Positions 1 to 8,600 of a DNA stretch of 26,342 nt are shown one piece after another. The first letter of the stretch is position 1. Each line of letters begins with the position of its first letter. The translations under genes and the position numbers were made by a program. The DNA comes from Bacteroidales bacterium. GTDB lineage: Bacteria > Bacteroidota > Bacteroidia > Bacteroidales > UBA932. The stretch lies in assembly GCA_004556005.1 (NCBI GenBank), contig SFJA01000024.1, positions 1 to 26,342 on the forward strand, read 5' to 3'. A model generated the notes under the pieces. That model saw only the letters and a list, made by a program, of their open reading frames with translations, was not told the DNA's origin and did no database searches.

Positions 1-121
1 GTTCCGCAACTACAGCAAGCCGTTCGCATCTCTTGACAAGGACAAACAGGAAATTGTCAAGAAGTGCATCCCTCAGCTCATTTCAGAGGCAGAACCTAAG
101 GATGTCGGTGGCAAGAGATAA
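1..121 (+). CDS. exbD: ExbD/TolR-type biopolymer transporter, C-terminal end only
   Basis: The frame is open from base 2 to a TAA at 119-121 and gives 39 residues, FRNYSKPF... to ...KDVGGKR. The start lies upstream of the window. The tail itself is weakly diagnostic. The call rests mainly on position: it sits 14 nt before a clear second ExbD, and Bacteroidales commonly carry two exbD genes in tandem after exbB. ExbD is an inner-membrane protein with one membrane span and a periplasmic domain. With ExbB it turns the proton gradient into the force passed through TonB to outer-membrane receptors, including SusC-type transporters such as the one later in this window. Another short envelope protein in this slot cannot be excluded. 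Confidence 0.6.
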   Translation, partial: FRNYSKPFASLDKDKQEIVKKCIPQLISEAEPKDVGGKR

Positions 122-122
122 C

Positions 123-128
123 AGGAGG
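123..128 (+). promoter_or_regulatory. Shine-Dalgarno site of the second exbD
   Basis: A full AGGAGG lies 7 nt before the ATG at 136 and directly after the stop of the upstream gene. It fixes the start of the second exbD. It is notable because most starts in this window lack a recognisable Shine-Dalgarno sequence, as is usual in Bacteroidota. Confidence 0.75.
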
Positions 129-135
129 ATACATT

Positions 136-603
136 ATGTCAAAATTTGGTGGAAACAACAACAAGAAGGAAGTCCCTGCAATGTCCAGCGGATCCCTGTC
201 GGATATTGTGTTCATGCTCCTGTTCTTCTTTATGGTGACAACCCAGCTGCGTGAAACCGAAAACAAGGTTCAGGTCAAGGTGCCTGAAGCTTCAGAGGTC
301 GTCAAGCTTGAAAGAAAGGATCTCAACTCCTACATACACATCGGTACCCCTATCAAGAGTCTTCAGGCTCAGTACGGTACCGAGGCACGTATCCAGTTGA
401 ACGACTCTTTCAAGACAACGGACGACATCCGCGACTTCATCGCCGCTGAGCGTGAATCCAAGAGCGAAGGTGACCGTCAGTTCATGACGGTTAGCATCAG
501 AGCTGACCAGGATGTCAGAATGGGTATCGTAACCGACGTAAAGCAGGAATTGAGAAGGTGCTCCGCACTTAAGATCATGTACTCTGCAAGAAAGGCCGAA
601 TAA
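136..603 (+). CDS. exbD: ExbD/TolR family biopolymer transporter (second copy)
   Basis: This 155-residue protein is a force-transducing subunit of the inner-membrane ExbB-ExbD-TonB motor. A short cytoplasmic N-terminus (about residues 1-17) precedes one membrane span at about 20-38. The span carries an acidic residue in the motif SLSDIVFMLLFFFMV, matching the proton-path Asp of ExbD/TolR. The rest is a periplasmic domain with the family pattern of strand, helix and a conserved 'VSIRADQDV' strand. Length is normal for Bacteroidales ExbD. The start is set by AGGAGG 7 nt upstream. The gene follows another exbD by 14 nt and is closed by a strong terminator at 624-654, so the exb operon ends here. 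No TonB box partner is adjacent; a TonB-like protein is found 2.1 kb downstream. Confidence 0.93.
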   Translation: MSKFGGNNNKKEVPAMSSGSLSDIVFMLLFFFMVTTQLRETENKVQVKVPEASEVVKLERKDLNSYIHIGTPIKSLQAQYGTEARIQLNDSFKTTDDIRDFIAAERESKSEGDRQFMTVSIRADQDVRMGIVTDVKQELRRCSALKIMYSARKAE

Positions 604-623
604 GTTCGGTCAAAGTGATACGA

Positions 624-654
624 AGCAGCCCCCTTAAAACGAGGGCTGCTTTTT
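624..654 (+). terminator. Rho-independent terminator of the exb operon
   Basis: An 8-bp perfect stem, AGCAGCCC (624-631) with GGGCTGCT (643-650), has an 11-nt loop and runs into five T residues. It lies 21 nt after the exbD stop and 18 nt before the asnS start, so it separates the two units. Confidence 0.9.
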
Positions 655-671
655 AAAAATCCAAAACCAAA

Positions 672-2072
672 ATGGAAGTACTTCGTAAAAAGGTTAAAGA
701 ACTGCTTGAGACCAAGGCAGGCGAAGAAGTCCTGGCAAAAGGCTGGGTAAGAACAAAAAGAGGAAACAAGGAGATTGCATTCATCGCCCTTAACGATGGA
801 TCGACAATCAAGAACATACAGATAGTTGTTGACAAGAACGAGCAGACCGAGGGTATCCTTGCCAAAATCAGCACGGGTGCCTGCATAGGCGTACAAGGTC
901 AGCTGGTCGAGTCCGTGGGAAGCGGACAGGCCGTTGAGATAAAAGCCGAAACCATAACGGTTTACGGCACTTGCGACCCTATGCGCTATCCTCTGCAGAA
1001 AAAGGATACAAGCTTCGAGTACCTCAGAAGCGTGGCTCATATGCGTCCTCGCACAAACACCTTCGGCGCAATCCTCAGGCTTCGCAGCCAGATGGCATAT
1101 GCCATTCACGATTACTTCCATAAGAAGGGATTTGTTTACCTTCATACTCCGCTCATTACGGCTTCAGACTGCGAGGGTGCCGGACAGATGTTTGCAGTTA
1201 CCACGCTTGACCTTGAAAATGTTCCAAAGAACAAGAAGGGGGAGGTTGATTACAGCAAGGATTTTTTCGGCAAGCAGACCAGCCTGACCGTAAGCGGACA
1301 GCTCGAGGGCGAACTCGGAGCCACCGCACTCGGCGAAATCTACACTTTCGGTCCTACTTTCAGGGCAGAAAATTCCAACACTCCGAGACACCTCGCTGAG
1401 TTCTGGATGATAGAGCCTGAAATGGCTTTCTATGACATCAAGGACAATATGGACCTCGCCGAGGACTTTATCAAGTACCTCGTAAAATATGCTCTGGACA
1501 ACTGTAGGGACGACATTCAGTTCCTCAACGACCGCTACGACAACGAACTTGTTGCAAGACTTGAAGGCGTTGTCAATACGGAATTTGTTCGCCTGGAATA
1601 TACCGAGGGCATCAGGATACTTGAGGAAGCGGTCAAGAACGGTGTCAAGTTTGAGTACCCGGTATCCTGGGGCATCGATCTGCAGAGCGAACATGAACGC
1701 TACCTGGTGGAGAGTCATTTCAAGAAGCCTGTCATCCTTACCGGCTATCCTAAGGAAATCAAGGCATTCTACATGAAGCAGAATCCGGATGGCAAGACCG
1801 TCAGGGCAATGGACGTACTGTTCCCTAAGATCGGAGAGATCATCGGCGGTTCAGAGCGAGAAGCAGACCTCGGCAAACTGGAGGCAAGGATAGACGAACT
1901 CAAGATGAGCAGAAAGAACCTGGAATGGTACATCGATACCAGAAGGTTCGGAAGTTGCCCTCACAGCGGATTCGGGCTCGGGTTCGAAAGGCTTCTGCTC
2001 TTCATTACCGGCATGTCCAACATCAGGGATGTCATTCCATTCCCAAGAACACCTAAGAACGCTGAATATTAA
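672..2072 (+). CDS. asnS: Asparagine--tRNA ligase
   Basis: This cytoplasmic class II synthetase charges tRNA-Asn with asparagine using ATP. The 466-residue length is normal for bacterial AsnRS. An N-terminal OB-fold anticodon-binding domain covers about residues 18-100. The catalytic core follows, with class II motif 2 at about 228-249 (core FRAENSNTPRHLAEFWM) and motif 3 at about 433-445 (GFGLGFERLL, with the ATP-binding Arg). The sequence RAENSNTPRH is characteristic of AsnRS rather than AspRS. The ATG at 672 gives the expected N-terminus and stands 18 nt after a terminator. No TAnnTTTG promoter element is visible in that short gap, so the gene may depend on partial read-through or an unrecognised promoter. 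udk follows after 20 nt, probably on the same transcript. Confidence 0.97.
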   Translation: MEVLRKKVKELLETKAGEEVLAKGWVRTKRGNKEIAFIALNDGSTIKNIQIVVDKNEQTEGILAKISTGACIGVQGQLVESVGSGQAVEIKAETITVYGTCDPMRYPLQKKDTSFEYLRSVAHMRPRTNTFGAILRLRSQMAYAIHDYFHKKGFVYLHTPLITASDCEGAGQMFAVTTLDLENVPKNKKGEVDYSKDFFGKQTSLTVSGQLEGELGATALGEIYTFGPTFRAENSNTPRHLAEFWMIEPEMAFYDIKDNMDLAEDFIKYLVKYALDNCRDDIQFLNDRYDNELVARLEGVVNTEFVRLEYTEGIRILEEAVKNGVKFEYPVSWGIDLQSEHERYLVESHFKKPVILTGYPKEIKAFYMKQNPDGKTVRAMDVLFPKIGEIIGGSEREADLGKLEARIDELKMSRKNLEWYIDTRRFGSCPHSGFGLGFERLLLFITGMSNIRDVIPFPRTPKNAEY

Positions 2073-2092
2073 TAGATTAAAACGATAGCAAA

Positions 2093-2716
2093 ATGTTGGT
2101 GATAGGCATCGCCGGAGGTTCCGGTTCTGGCAAGACTACGGTTGTCAAGGCAATAACCGATAAACTTAGCGAAGACAAGGTTGTCGTCATTCCTCAGGAT
2201 TCTTACTACAAGGACTCCAGCGACCTGAGCGACGAGGAGAAGCGCAACCATAATTTTGACCATCCGGACGCAATCGAGTGGGACCTCCTCTGCGAGCAGC
2301 TCAAGGCGCTCAAGGAAGGTCGCAGCGTGGAGCAGCCGATCTATTCATTCATATCCTGTTCGCGTTCCAAAACCGAGACCAAGCACGTTGAGCCTGCAGA
2401 AGTCATCATCATCGAGGGAATCCTTATCTTTACCTGCCCTGAACTCAGGAATCAGATGGATATCAAGATATTCGTAGATGCTGACGATGACGACAGGCTT
2501 ATGCGCGTGATGGAGAGGGACATCAGCGAACGCGGAAAGGACGTGCACTGGGTCATCGAAAGATACAGCCGTACGGTGAAGCCTATGTACCTTCAGTTTA
2601 TCGAACCTAGCAAGCGATATGCGGACATCATTTTCCCGGAAGGTGGACGCAATCTGGTTGCTATCGACGTAATTACAGCAATGGTTGAAAAATCCTTGAG
2701 AGAAAAACAGCAGTAA
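2093..2716 (+). CDS. udk: Uridine kinase
   Basis: This cytoplasmic pyrimidine salvage enzyme phosphorylates uridine and cytidine to UMP and CMP. At 207 residues it has the usual length. The Walker A P-loop GGSGSGKTT is at residues 8-16. The family 'PQDSYYKD' segment, with a catalytic Asp, is at about 34-41, and the 'NFDHPDAIEWDLL' substrate segment follows. 'IIIEGILIF' matches the strand bearing the conserved Glu. The lid region 'MRVMERDISERGKD' is close to the common RDxxERG pattern. The start ATG gives a typical N-terminus MLVIGIAGGSGSGKT. The gene lies 20 nt after asnS and 4 nt before the TonB-like gene, indicating an asnS-udk-tonB-like unit. All key motifs are intact. Confidence 0.96.
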   Translation: MLVIGIAGGSGSGKTTVVKAITDKLSEDKVVVIPQDSYYKDSSDLSDEEKRNHNFDHPDAIEWDLLCEQLKALKEGRSVEQPIYSFISCSRSKTETKHVEPAEVIIIEGILIFTCPELRNQMDIKIFVDADDDDRLMRVMERDISERGKDVHWVIERYSRTVKPMYLQFIEPSKRYADIIFPEGGRNLVAIDVITAMVEKSLREKQQ

Positions 2717-2720
2717 CGGC

Positions 2721-3452
2721 GTGCCAAAGCGAATTTCCAAAGCTGACCGCGCAGGTCTTTATATCACCGTCATAATTCATTTGGCGGTGCTTATTGTCTT
2801 ACTGCTCACGGGTTTGAACAGGTCATTGAGGTCTGAGCAGAGTTTCGTGATAGACTTTTCGCGTGAAGAAGAATTGGAACGTATGGCAGAGCAGGTCGAG
2901 AGGCTGCGTAAGGAAGCGGAGATGCAGGAGGCAATAAACCGCAGGCTGGAAGAGAAACTCGGCAATGCAGGCAGCGAGCCGTACAGAAACATAGCCGTTG
3001 ACCGTTCAAAACTCAAGGATGACAGGGGTACTGACGCTGAAGAGCTGTACAAGGATGCCGAGCGTCTGGCCAGGGAACTCAAGTCAGGTTTTGAAGCTCC
3101 GGACGAGGATGACTATGCCGACCCGGGAACTGACAGGAAAAAGCCTGAGTCGAATGAAGAGGCTAATTACAGCGGACCTTCCGTAGTATCCTACGAACTT
3201 GCAGGCAGGAAAGCCAGCAGACTATCCGTGCCTGCCTACAGATGTATGGGAGACGGTCAGGTAAAAGTTATTATCGGCGTTGACCCGAGTGGAAAGGTCG
3301 TAAGCGCAAAAGTCGATGAATCTTGCTCATCCACAGACGGTTGTCTGCGTTCATTCGCAATACGGGCGGCGCGTCTTTCAAAGTTTTCCGCATCGTCTTC
3401 CGCACCTGCCAGACAAGGAGGTTATATCATCTACGAGTTTATCAGGCAGTAA
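2721..3452 (+). CDS. TonB-like single-span envelope protein
   Basis: This 243-residue protein starts at a GTG 4 nt after the udk stop. It has a positively charged N-terminus, one membrane span at about 12-30, an acidic coiled-coil segment at about 48-83 (EEELERMAEQVERLRKEAE and on), and an acidic spacer with little predicted structure at about 90-160. The C-terminal domain from about 165 contains 'GQVKVIIGVDPSGKVVSAKVD'. That pattern is typical of the TonB C-terminal fold, in which TonB contacts receptors at the outer membrane. The expected role is periplasm-spanning energy transduction with ExbB/ExbD. The Pro-rich spacer of classical TonB is absent and replaced by a charged coil, so a divergent TonB-family protein of other function is possible. 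The unit is likely shared with asnS and udk. Confidence 0.72.
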   Translation: MPKRISKADRAGLYITVIIHLAVLIVLLLTGLNRSLRSEQSFVIDFSREEELERMAEQVERLRKEAEMQEAINRRLEEKLGNAGSEPYRNIAVDRSKLKDDRGTDAEELYKDAERLARELKSGFEAPDEDDYADPGTDRKKPESNEEANYSGPSVVSYELAGRKASRLSVPAYRCMGDGQVKVIIGVDPSGKVVSAKVDESCSSTDGCLRSFAIRAARLSKFSASSSAPARQGGYIIYEFIRQ

Positions 3453-3483
3453 AAAAGGAGCCTGCCTGCTGAATTATCAGGCA
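3443..3483. terminator. Possible hairpins between convergent genes (weak)
   Basis: CAGGCAG (3443-3449) can pair with CTGCCTG (3462-3468). Alternatively TGCCTG (3463-3468) can pair with CAGGCA (3478-3483). The two structures are mutually exclusive. On the minus strand the second hairpin is followed, 6 nt later, by a run of six T. The site lies where the TonB-like gene and the minus-strand DUF456 gene converge, so a bidirectional terminator is plausible. The stems are short and overlap both coding ends. Confidence 0.35.
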
Positions 3484-3950
3484 ACTATGACAGCTTTGAC
3501 GATGTAAAAGGCCATCAGTCCGCAGGCAATCAGCTTCAGGCCCGTCCCCAGAAGAAAGCCGAGGAATGCTCCGAGTCCGGCCTTGAAAGCGGCCCAGACC
3601 CCCTTGTCAGTCACGAAGAGTTCTCCTATGAACGCGCCGAGCAGAGAGCCGAGTATCATTCCGACAGGAGGAACTATGAGTCCAATGATGAGCCCCAGGA
3701 TAGCACCTGTCGAAGCCGCCTTGTGCCCGCCGGTAATGCGGGTTGACCATATAGGGGCCATATAATCCAACAAGGTGACTATCACCGTAATAACACCCCA
3801 CCATATCATCAGGTTAAGGCCGACGTGTCCACCGATGTACATTAGGAGAATTCCTATCCAGCTGACAGGAGGGCCGGGGATGCCGGGAACTATGCTGCCG
3901 AGCAGCCCTACGATGGCCGCAATAATGGCAAATATTTCATAAACGTCCAT
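3477..3950 (-). CDS. DUF456 family membrane protein
   Basis: Reading on the minus strand from the ATG at 3950 gives about 157 residues, almost all hydrophobic, with five or so membrane segments. The glycine-rich repeats LLGSIVPGIPGPPVSWIGI near the N-terminus and 'GLIIGLIVPPVGMILGSLLGAFIGEL' in the middle are the recognisable pattern of the DUF456 family, whose function is not established. An upstream TTG at 3983 would add 11 residues (MGHGFGSERPN), which look polar and unlike the family, so the ATG is preferred. No Shine-Dalgarno site is seen for either start. The gene converges on the TonB-like gene and diverges from the efflux operon. It is an isolated inner-membrane protein with no context clue to its role. 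Confidence 0.85.
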   Translation of the reverse strand: MDVYEIFAIIAAIVGLLGSIVPGIPGPPVSWIGILLMYIGGHVGLNLMIWWGVITVIVTLLDYMAPIWSTRITGGHKAASTGAILGLIIGLIVPPVGMILGSLLGAFIGELFVTDKGVWAAFKAGLGAFLGFLLGTGLKLIACGLMAFYIVKAVIVA

Positions 3951-4029
3951 ATTCGGCCGTTCGCTGCCAAATCCGTGCCCCAATTATTCTCTGCCTCACT
4001 GATTGCCGGGGTTACGGGCAGAAAGGACG

Positions 4030-4056
4030 AGTCGGAAGAGTTGGAACTTTACGACT
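4030..4056. promoter_or_regulatory. Interrupted dyad in the divergent gap, possible operator
   Basis: In the 181-nt gap between the DUF456 start and the efflux operon, outer arms AGTCG (4030-4034) and CGACT (4052-4056) flank inner arms AGTT (4039-4042) and AACT (4045-4048). The spacers are 4 and 3 nt and the centre is GG. The symmetry fits a dimeric repressor site. No TetR- or MarR-type regulator gene is next to it, and no TAnnTTTG element is seen in the gap. This is inference from symmetry alone. Confidence 0.3.
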
Positions 4057-4131
4057 GACAATCTGACTCTCTGAAGTTTCCGGGTACGGATTTCGCAGTG
4101 AATTACAACGTTCAATTTAAGTGTGTATTAT

Positions 4132-4638
4132 ATGAAACGTTTTATTTCTGTTTTGCTGGCGTTTGCAACTGTCCTTGCTTCACTCTCATCCTGCCAGAAG
4201 GATGGTGTCTCGCTTTTTGATGGCAACTACAGTTTCAAGACAAGCGGCACGATGACACTGCGCAAGCATAACGTGATCTCGGAACCCATTACGGCAAGAC
4301 TGGTTGTCGAATCAGGCCAGATGGATATAACGGATATGGGAGAGGACGGAAGAATGCTCATTACTATGAGCGTGGCAGGTGGTGACATTTTGGCACTGTA
4401 CGGAAGTGCACAGGGAAAGGAACTTGTTCTGGACGAACAGACCCGTATGGTCGGTGTCAATCTTTTAGGGGGAGAAGCCATCAGTTCCAAGCAGGAAGTC
4501 ACAGTTGAAGGAAGCGCAAGCAGATACGAGGATATAGTGCTGTTCAATCTGGAATACAGCGGGACTATCACTGTAGCAGGGTCTGAGTATGACATTATAG
4601 ACTCGGACGTAATCTGCAGGGCAAAACTTAACAGATAA
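4132..4638 (+). CDS. Unrecognised lipoprotein, first gene of the efflux operon
   Basis: The protein has 168 residues from the ATG at 4132; a GTG three codons upstream is less likely because the signal peptide starts naturally with MKRF. A type II signal peptide runs to the lipobox SLSSC with the lipid-bearing Cys at 21. The mature part is short and rich in alternating polar and hydrophobic strands, with threonine- and valine-rich segments. This suggests a small all-beta, lipocalin-like or immunoglobulin-like fold. I do not recognise the family. The stop lies 4 nt before the adaptor gene, so it is almost certainly co-transcribed with the RND pump. It might be an accessory lipoprotein of the pump or a bystander. 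The charged residues after the Cys are QKDG, which may influence outer-membrane sorting. Confidence 0.8.
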   Translation: MKRFISVLLAFATVLASLSSCQKDGVSLFDGNYSFKTSGTMTLRKHNVISEPITARLVVESGQMDITDMGEDGRMLITMSVAGGDILALYGSAQGKELVLDEQTRMVGVNLLGGEAISSKQEVTVEGSASRYEDIVLFNLEYSGTITVAGSEYDIIDSDVICRAKLNR

Positions 4639-4642
4639 TACT

Positions 4643-5674
4643 ATGAAAGCTCTCACAAAGGCATTGCTGATGCTTTGCGCGGCTGTGGCGGCTGCGTCGT
4701 GCAGCGGAGAAGTGCGCCCCATACAGAAAAAGGCCACGGTTGCACCCGTAAGCGTCAAGGTAGCGACTCCCGATTCTGCATCAAACGTTTCCGGACCCTG
4801 CTATGTCGGCAAGGTAGAAGCATCGGAATCTGCAAGCGTAAATGCCCCGACAATGGGAAAACTGGTCTCAATCAAGGTCAGGCAGGGAGAACGCGTGACT
4901 GCAGGACAGGTCGTGGCGGAGATTCAGTCCAGTGCCATAGACAACAGCTACGCCAGCGCCAAAGCGACACTGGAGCAGGCCGAGGACGGTTATTCAAGGC
5001 TTCAGCAGGTTTACGGAAGCGGAAGCATTCCCGAAGTCAAGCTTGTAGAAGTACGCACACAGCTTGAAAAGGCCAGGGCTATGGAAGCCTCGGCGCGCAG
5101 TGCCAAGGAAGACTGCCTGCTCAAGGCGCCTTTTGCCGGAACCGTAGGAGAATTGTTTGTAAATCAGGGAGAAAGCCTGATGATAGGTGCGCCCGTGATG
5201 AGCATTGTCAGCCTTGGGAAACTTGAAATAAGCTTTGCTGTTCCGGAGAGCGAGCTCGCAGCTTTGGGCAAGGGAGACATCGCCAGGGTCGAAATCCCGG
5301 CAATAGGGCGCAAAACCCGGGCGAGGCTGGAGCGCAAGGGCGTTGTCGCCTCTCCCCTCTCCCATAGCTACGAATGCGTGCTCGGAAGCATCGCCGACCC
5401 GTCCGGACTGATGCCGGGAATGGTCTGCAAGGTCTTTCTGAGCGGGCGCAGGAGCGAAGGCACCGTCATTCCGGCGGGTGCCATAATGACCGATATGAAC
5501 GGCCGTTACGTCTGGACCGTCTGCGACGGGACAGTCAGCAAGAAGTACGTCCGTACGGGAGAATTCTCCGGAACGGGAGTAGTCATAACCGAGGGGCTGA
5601 GCGGCAGGGAGCAGGTGATTGTCGAGGGGATGCGCAAGGTTTCCAGCGGAATGAAAGTCAATACCGTTGAATGA
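4643..5674 (+). CDS. RND efflux periplasmic adaptor (membrane fusion protein)
   Basis: This 343-residue lipoprotein bridges the inner-membrane pump and the outer-membrane channel. The signal peptide ends at AAASC with the lipid-bearing Cys at 20, which anchors it in a membrane facing the periplasm. A split biotinyl-lipoyl domain shows 'VNAPTMGKLVSIKVRQGERV' at about 67-86 and its partner half 'LLKAPFAGTVGELFVNQGESL' at about 155-175. An alpha-helical hairpin (about 90-150) lies between the halves. A beta-barrel domain follows (about 180-260), then a membrane-proximal domain containing 'VIPAGAIMTDMNGRYVW'. The order is typical of HlyD/AcrA-like adaptors. It begins 4 nt after the upstream lipoprotein and its TGA overlaps the ATG of the pump (ATGATG), so the pump is probably translated by coupling. 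Confidence 0.94.
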   Translation: MKALTKALLMLCAAVAAASCSGEVRPIQKKATVAPVSVKVATPDSASNVSGPCYVGKVEASESASVNAPTMGKLVSIKVRQGERVTAGQVVAEIQSSAIDNSYASAKATLEQAEDGYSRLQQVYGSGSIPEVKLVEVRTQLEKARAMEASARSAKEDCLLKAPFAGTVGELFVNQGESLMIGAPVMSIVSLGKLEISFAVPESELAALGKGDIARVEIPAIGRKTRARLERKGVVASPLSHSYECVLGSIADPSGLMPGMVCKVFLSGRRSEGTVIPAGAIMTDMNGRYVWTVCDGTVSKKYVRTGEFSGTGVVITEGLSGREQVIVEGMRKVSSGMKVNTVE

Positions 5675-8600
5675 TGGAACTCAGGCAGAAGAAGGGTATC
5701 GCCGGATGGGTCAGCTGGGCAATAAACGAGAAGGGGCTGGTCTATCTTATTATCGCTGTTCTGGTTGCGTTCGGGGCAGTGGGACTGGTCAAGATGAACA
5801 AGGACGAGCTTCCTACCTTTCAGATAAAGCAGGGACTCATTGCCGGCATCTATCCGGGAGCAAGTGCTGCAGAGGTGGAGGAGCAACTTGTTAAACCTCT
5901 GGAGGAGACGCTGTTTTCCTACAAGGAGGTCAACCGCGGCTCGACCAAGTCGGTGAGCAGGGACGGAATATGCTACATCTACGTTGACCTGAACTGCAAG
6001 CAGAGCGAAAAGGATGCAGTCTGGTCCAAGATTAAGCTCGGGCTGCAGACCCGCAAGATGACCCTCCCGACAGGGGTGCTCGCGGTGGTGGCAATGGACT
6101 CGTTCAGCGAGGTGGCAGCGCTGCTCATTACCATAGAGTCGGATGACAAGGGGTACATTGAACTGCAGGAATATGCGGACGAGCTCTGCGAAAGGCTCAG
6201 GGCCATTCCGGAGCTTGCCCAGGTCAGCGTGAACGGGAGCCAGAAGGAGGAACTTGCGGTTACTCTGGACAGGGAAAGGCTTTCGGCATACGGGGTCTCA
6301 CCGGCTTCGCTTGCGCTGAACTACAAGACCGCAACTCTTGGCGTGCCTTCGGGCAGTTTCACTACGGACTATACCAACTCGCCCATACACATAAAGGATG
6401 CCGTCAACTCCGAAAAGGAAGTTTCCGAACACATAGTGTTTATGGACCCTGACGGCAAGGCCGTGAGGCTCAAGGATATAGCCAAGATAGAAAGGCGCCT
6501 GCAAAAGCCGTCGGGCATAGTGGCATACAACGGAAGGCCCTGCCTGGTGCTGGCCGTGGAGATGAGGCCGGATAACAATATAGTGGCTTTTGGAGAAGCT
6601 GTCGGGAAGGTGCTCGACGATTACAGGGAGACACTTCCGCCAAGCGTCAGGATAAGCCGCATAAGTGACCAGCCGAAGGCGGTAAACAGGTCAATATTCA
6701 ATTTTATAAGAGATCTGTTCATTTCCATTCTGGTCGTTATTCTGGTGATGCTGATGCTCTTCCCTATGAAGTCCGCGCTCATCGCAAGTTCAGGCGTGCC
6801 GGTTTGTACGATGATCACGCTGGCGGTGATGTATTTTGCCGGACTGGACCTCAACACCGTGACCCTGGCTGCTATGATAGTCTGTCTGGGAATGATTGTC
6901 GATGACTCGATAATCACGATGGACGGCTATATGGACAAGCTGCGCAGGGGAATGGACAAGAAGGAGGCTGCCTGCTCGAGCGCCAGGGAGCTGTTTATGC
7001 CTACTTTTGTCGCGACACTTGCCATTTGTATGATGTTCTTCCCTATGACGGGCATCATAGATGGGTATCTGGGGGATTTTGTCAAGATTTTCCCGTGGAT
7101 GATAAGCATAGCGCTGATGACTTCGCTCGTGTATGCGGTAACCGTGGTTCCTTCGCTTGAGGTGCGTTTCATTACGCAGGATTCGATGAATCGCAGAAAG
7201 AATCTGCTGGCAAGAGCCCAGGACAAGTTTTTCAACTTCATACAAAGGATATACGAAAGTGCGCAGGAGTGGTGCTTCAGGCATCCTTGCCTTACTCTGT
7301 CAGGCGGAGTCATCGCCGTTGCCCTGGGCATTATAATGTTCTGTTTCAGCAACATACAGATGATGCCTATGATGGAGAGGGACTTCTTTGCCGTTGAAAT
7401 GCAGCTGGAAAACAACAAGTCCCTGGATGTGACTCTGGAGAGGGTTGACTCGCTCCAGAAACTGCTGCTTTCGGATCCTCGGGTGGAGTCGGTCACCTCC
7501 TTTTCCGGCATTGGAGCACCTCGCTTTGCTGCCACCTACACTCCAAAGACGCCTTCCCCGTCCTTCGCTCAGATGATAGTCAACGTGCGCTCCGTCGGCG
7601 AGACCGTTGACGTGATAAGGGATTTTGAAAACAGGTACGAGCATGTTTTTCCCGATGCAGTGATAAGATACAAGCAGATGGACTATCAGGGCATAGACGC
7701 CCAGGTTATGATAAAGCTCAAGGGAAGCGACCGTGAGCAGCTTCTGCCAGTTGCCGACAGCATAAGGAAATACCTTGCCGGATTTGGAACGGAACTCAAA
7801 TGGATACACGACAATGCCAGTGACTATGAATCTATAGTCAATGTCGAGCTTGACCAGGACGAAGCATCGAGACTGGGAATAAACAGGACGGCTCTCGCCC
7901 TCTCGCTTGCAAGTTCATTTGACGGCCAGTCAATAGCTTCCGTTTGGGAAGATGGTCGCGAGATTCCGGTCAATCTGTACAGCGAGGGCATCTCGAGGGA
8001 GATGGACTATGGAACGATAGGCAACCAGCTGATAGCCACATCGGTACCTGGAGTCAGCGTACCTTTGAGGCAGTTCGCATCCATCACTCCGGACTGGGCG
8101 CTGAGTTCACTCAGCAGAGAAGGCGGAACCGCTACGGTGTGCCTGTACGCCGACGTCAAGACAGGATTCAGCCAGCCGGCTGTTATGAAGAAAATTAAGA
8201 AATACATCGACGAGAACATAGCTCCCGGTCTGCCCGATGGAGTCAGTTTGAGCTACGGTGGTCTGACATCCACCAACGAGCAGCTTTTGCCTCAGATCAT
8301 ACTGTCCCTGCTTGCCGCGATAGCAGTGCTCTTCCTGTTCCTGCTTTTCCATTTCAAAAAGGCCTCGCTCGCGGTTCTCACCCTCACTATGAGCAGCCTG
8401 TGCCTGTTCGGAGCATTCTTCGGACTGTGGATATTCAATCTGGATATAGGAATGGTGGCGGTGCTCGGACTGATTACCCTCGTGGGCATCATTGTCCGCA
8501 ATGGAATTCTCCTGTTCGAATATGCCGAAGACGCGCGTTCAAGCGGAGGTCTGGACGTGAGGAGCGCCGCGCTGGAGGCCGGCAAGCGCAGGATGAGGCC

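Noticed and set aside
477..1145. Minus-strand open frame of 222 codons over exbD and asnS
   Set aside because: It crosses the terminator at 624-654 and runs antisense to two well-supported genes.
3951..3983. TTG start for the DUF456 gene adding 11 residues
   Set aside because: The added residues are polar and unlike the family start; the ATG at 3950 is a better fit.
3930..4058. Plus-strand stop-free frame ending GRKDESEELELYD
   Set aside because: No start codon with sensible context, it overlaps the DUF456 N-terminus, and I recognise no family. It might be a remnant, but the evidence is too thin.
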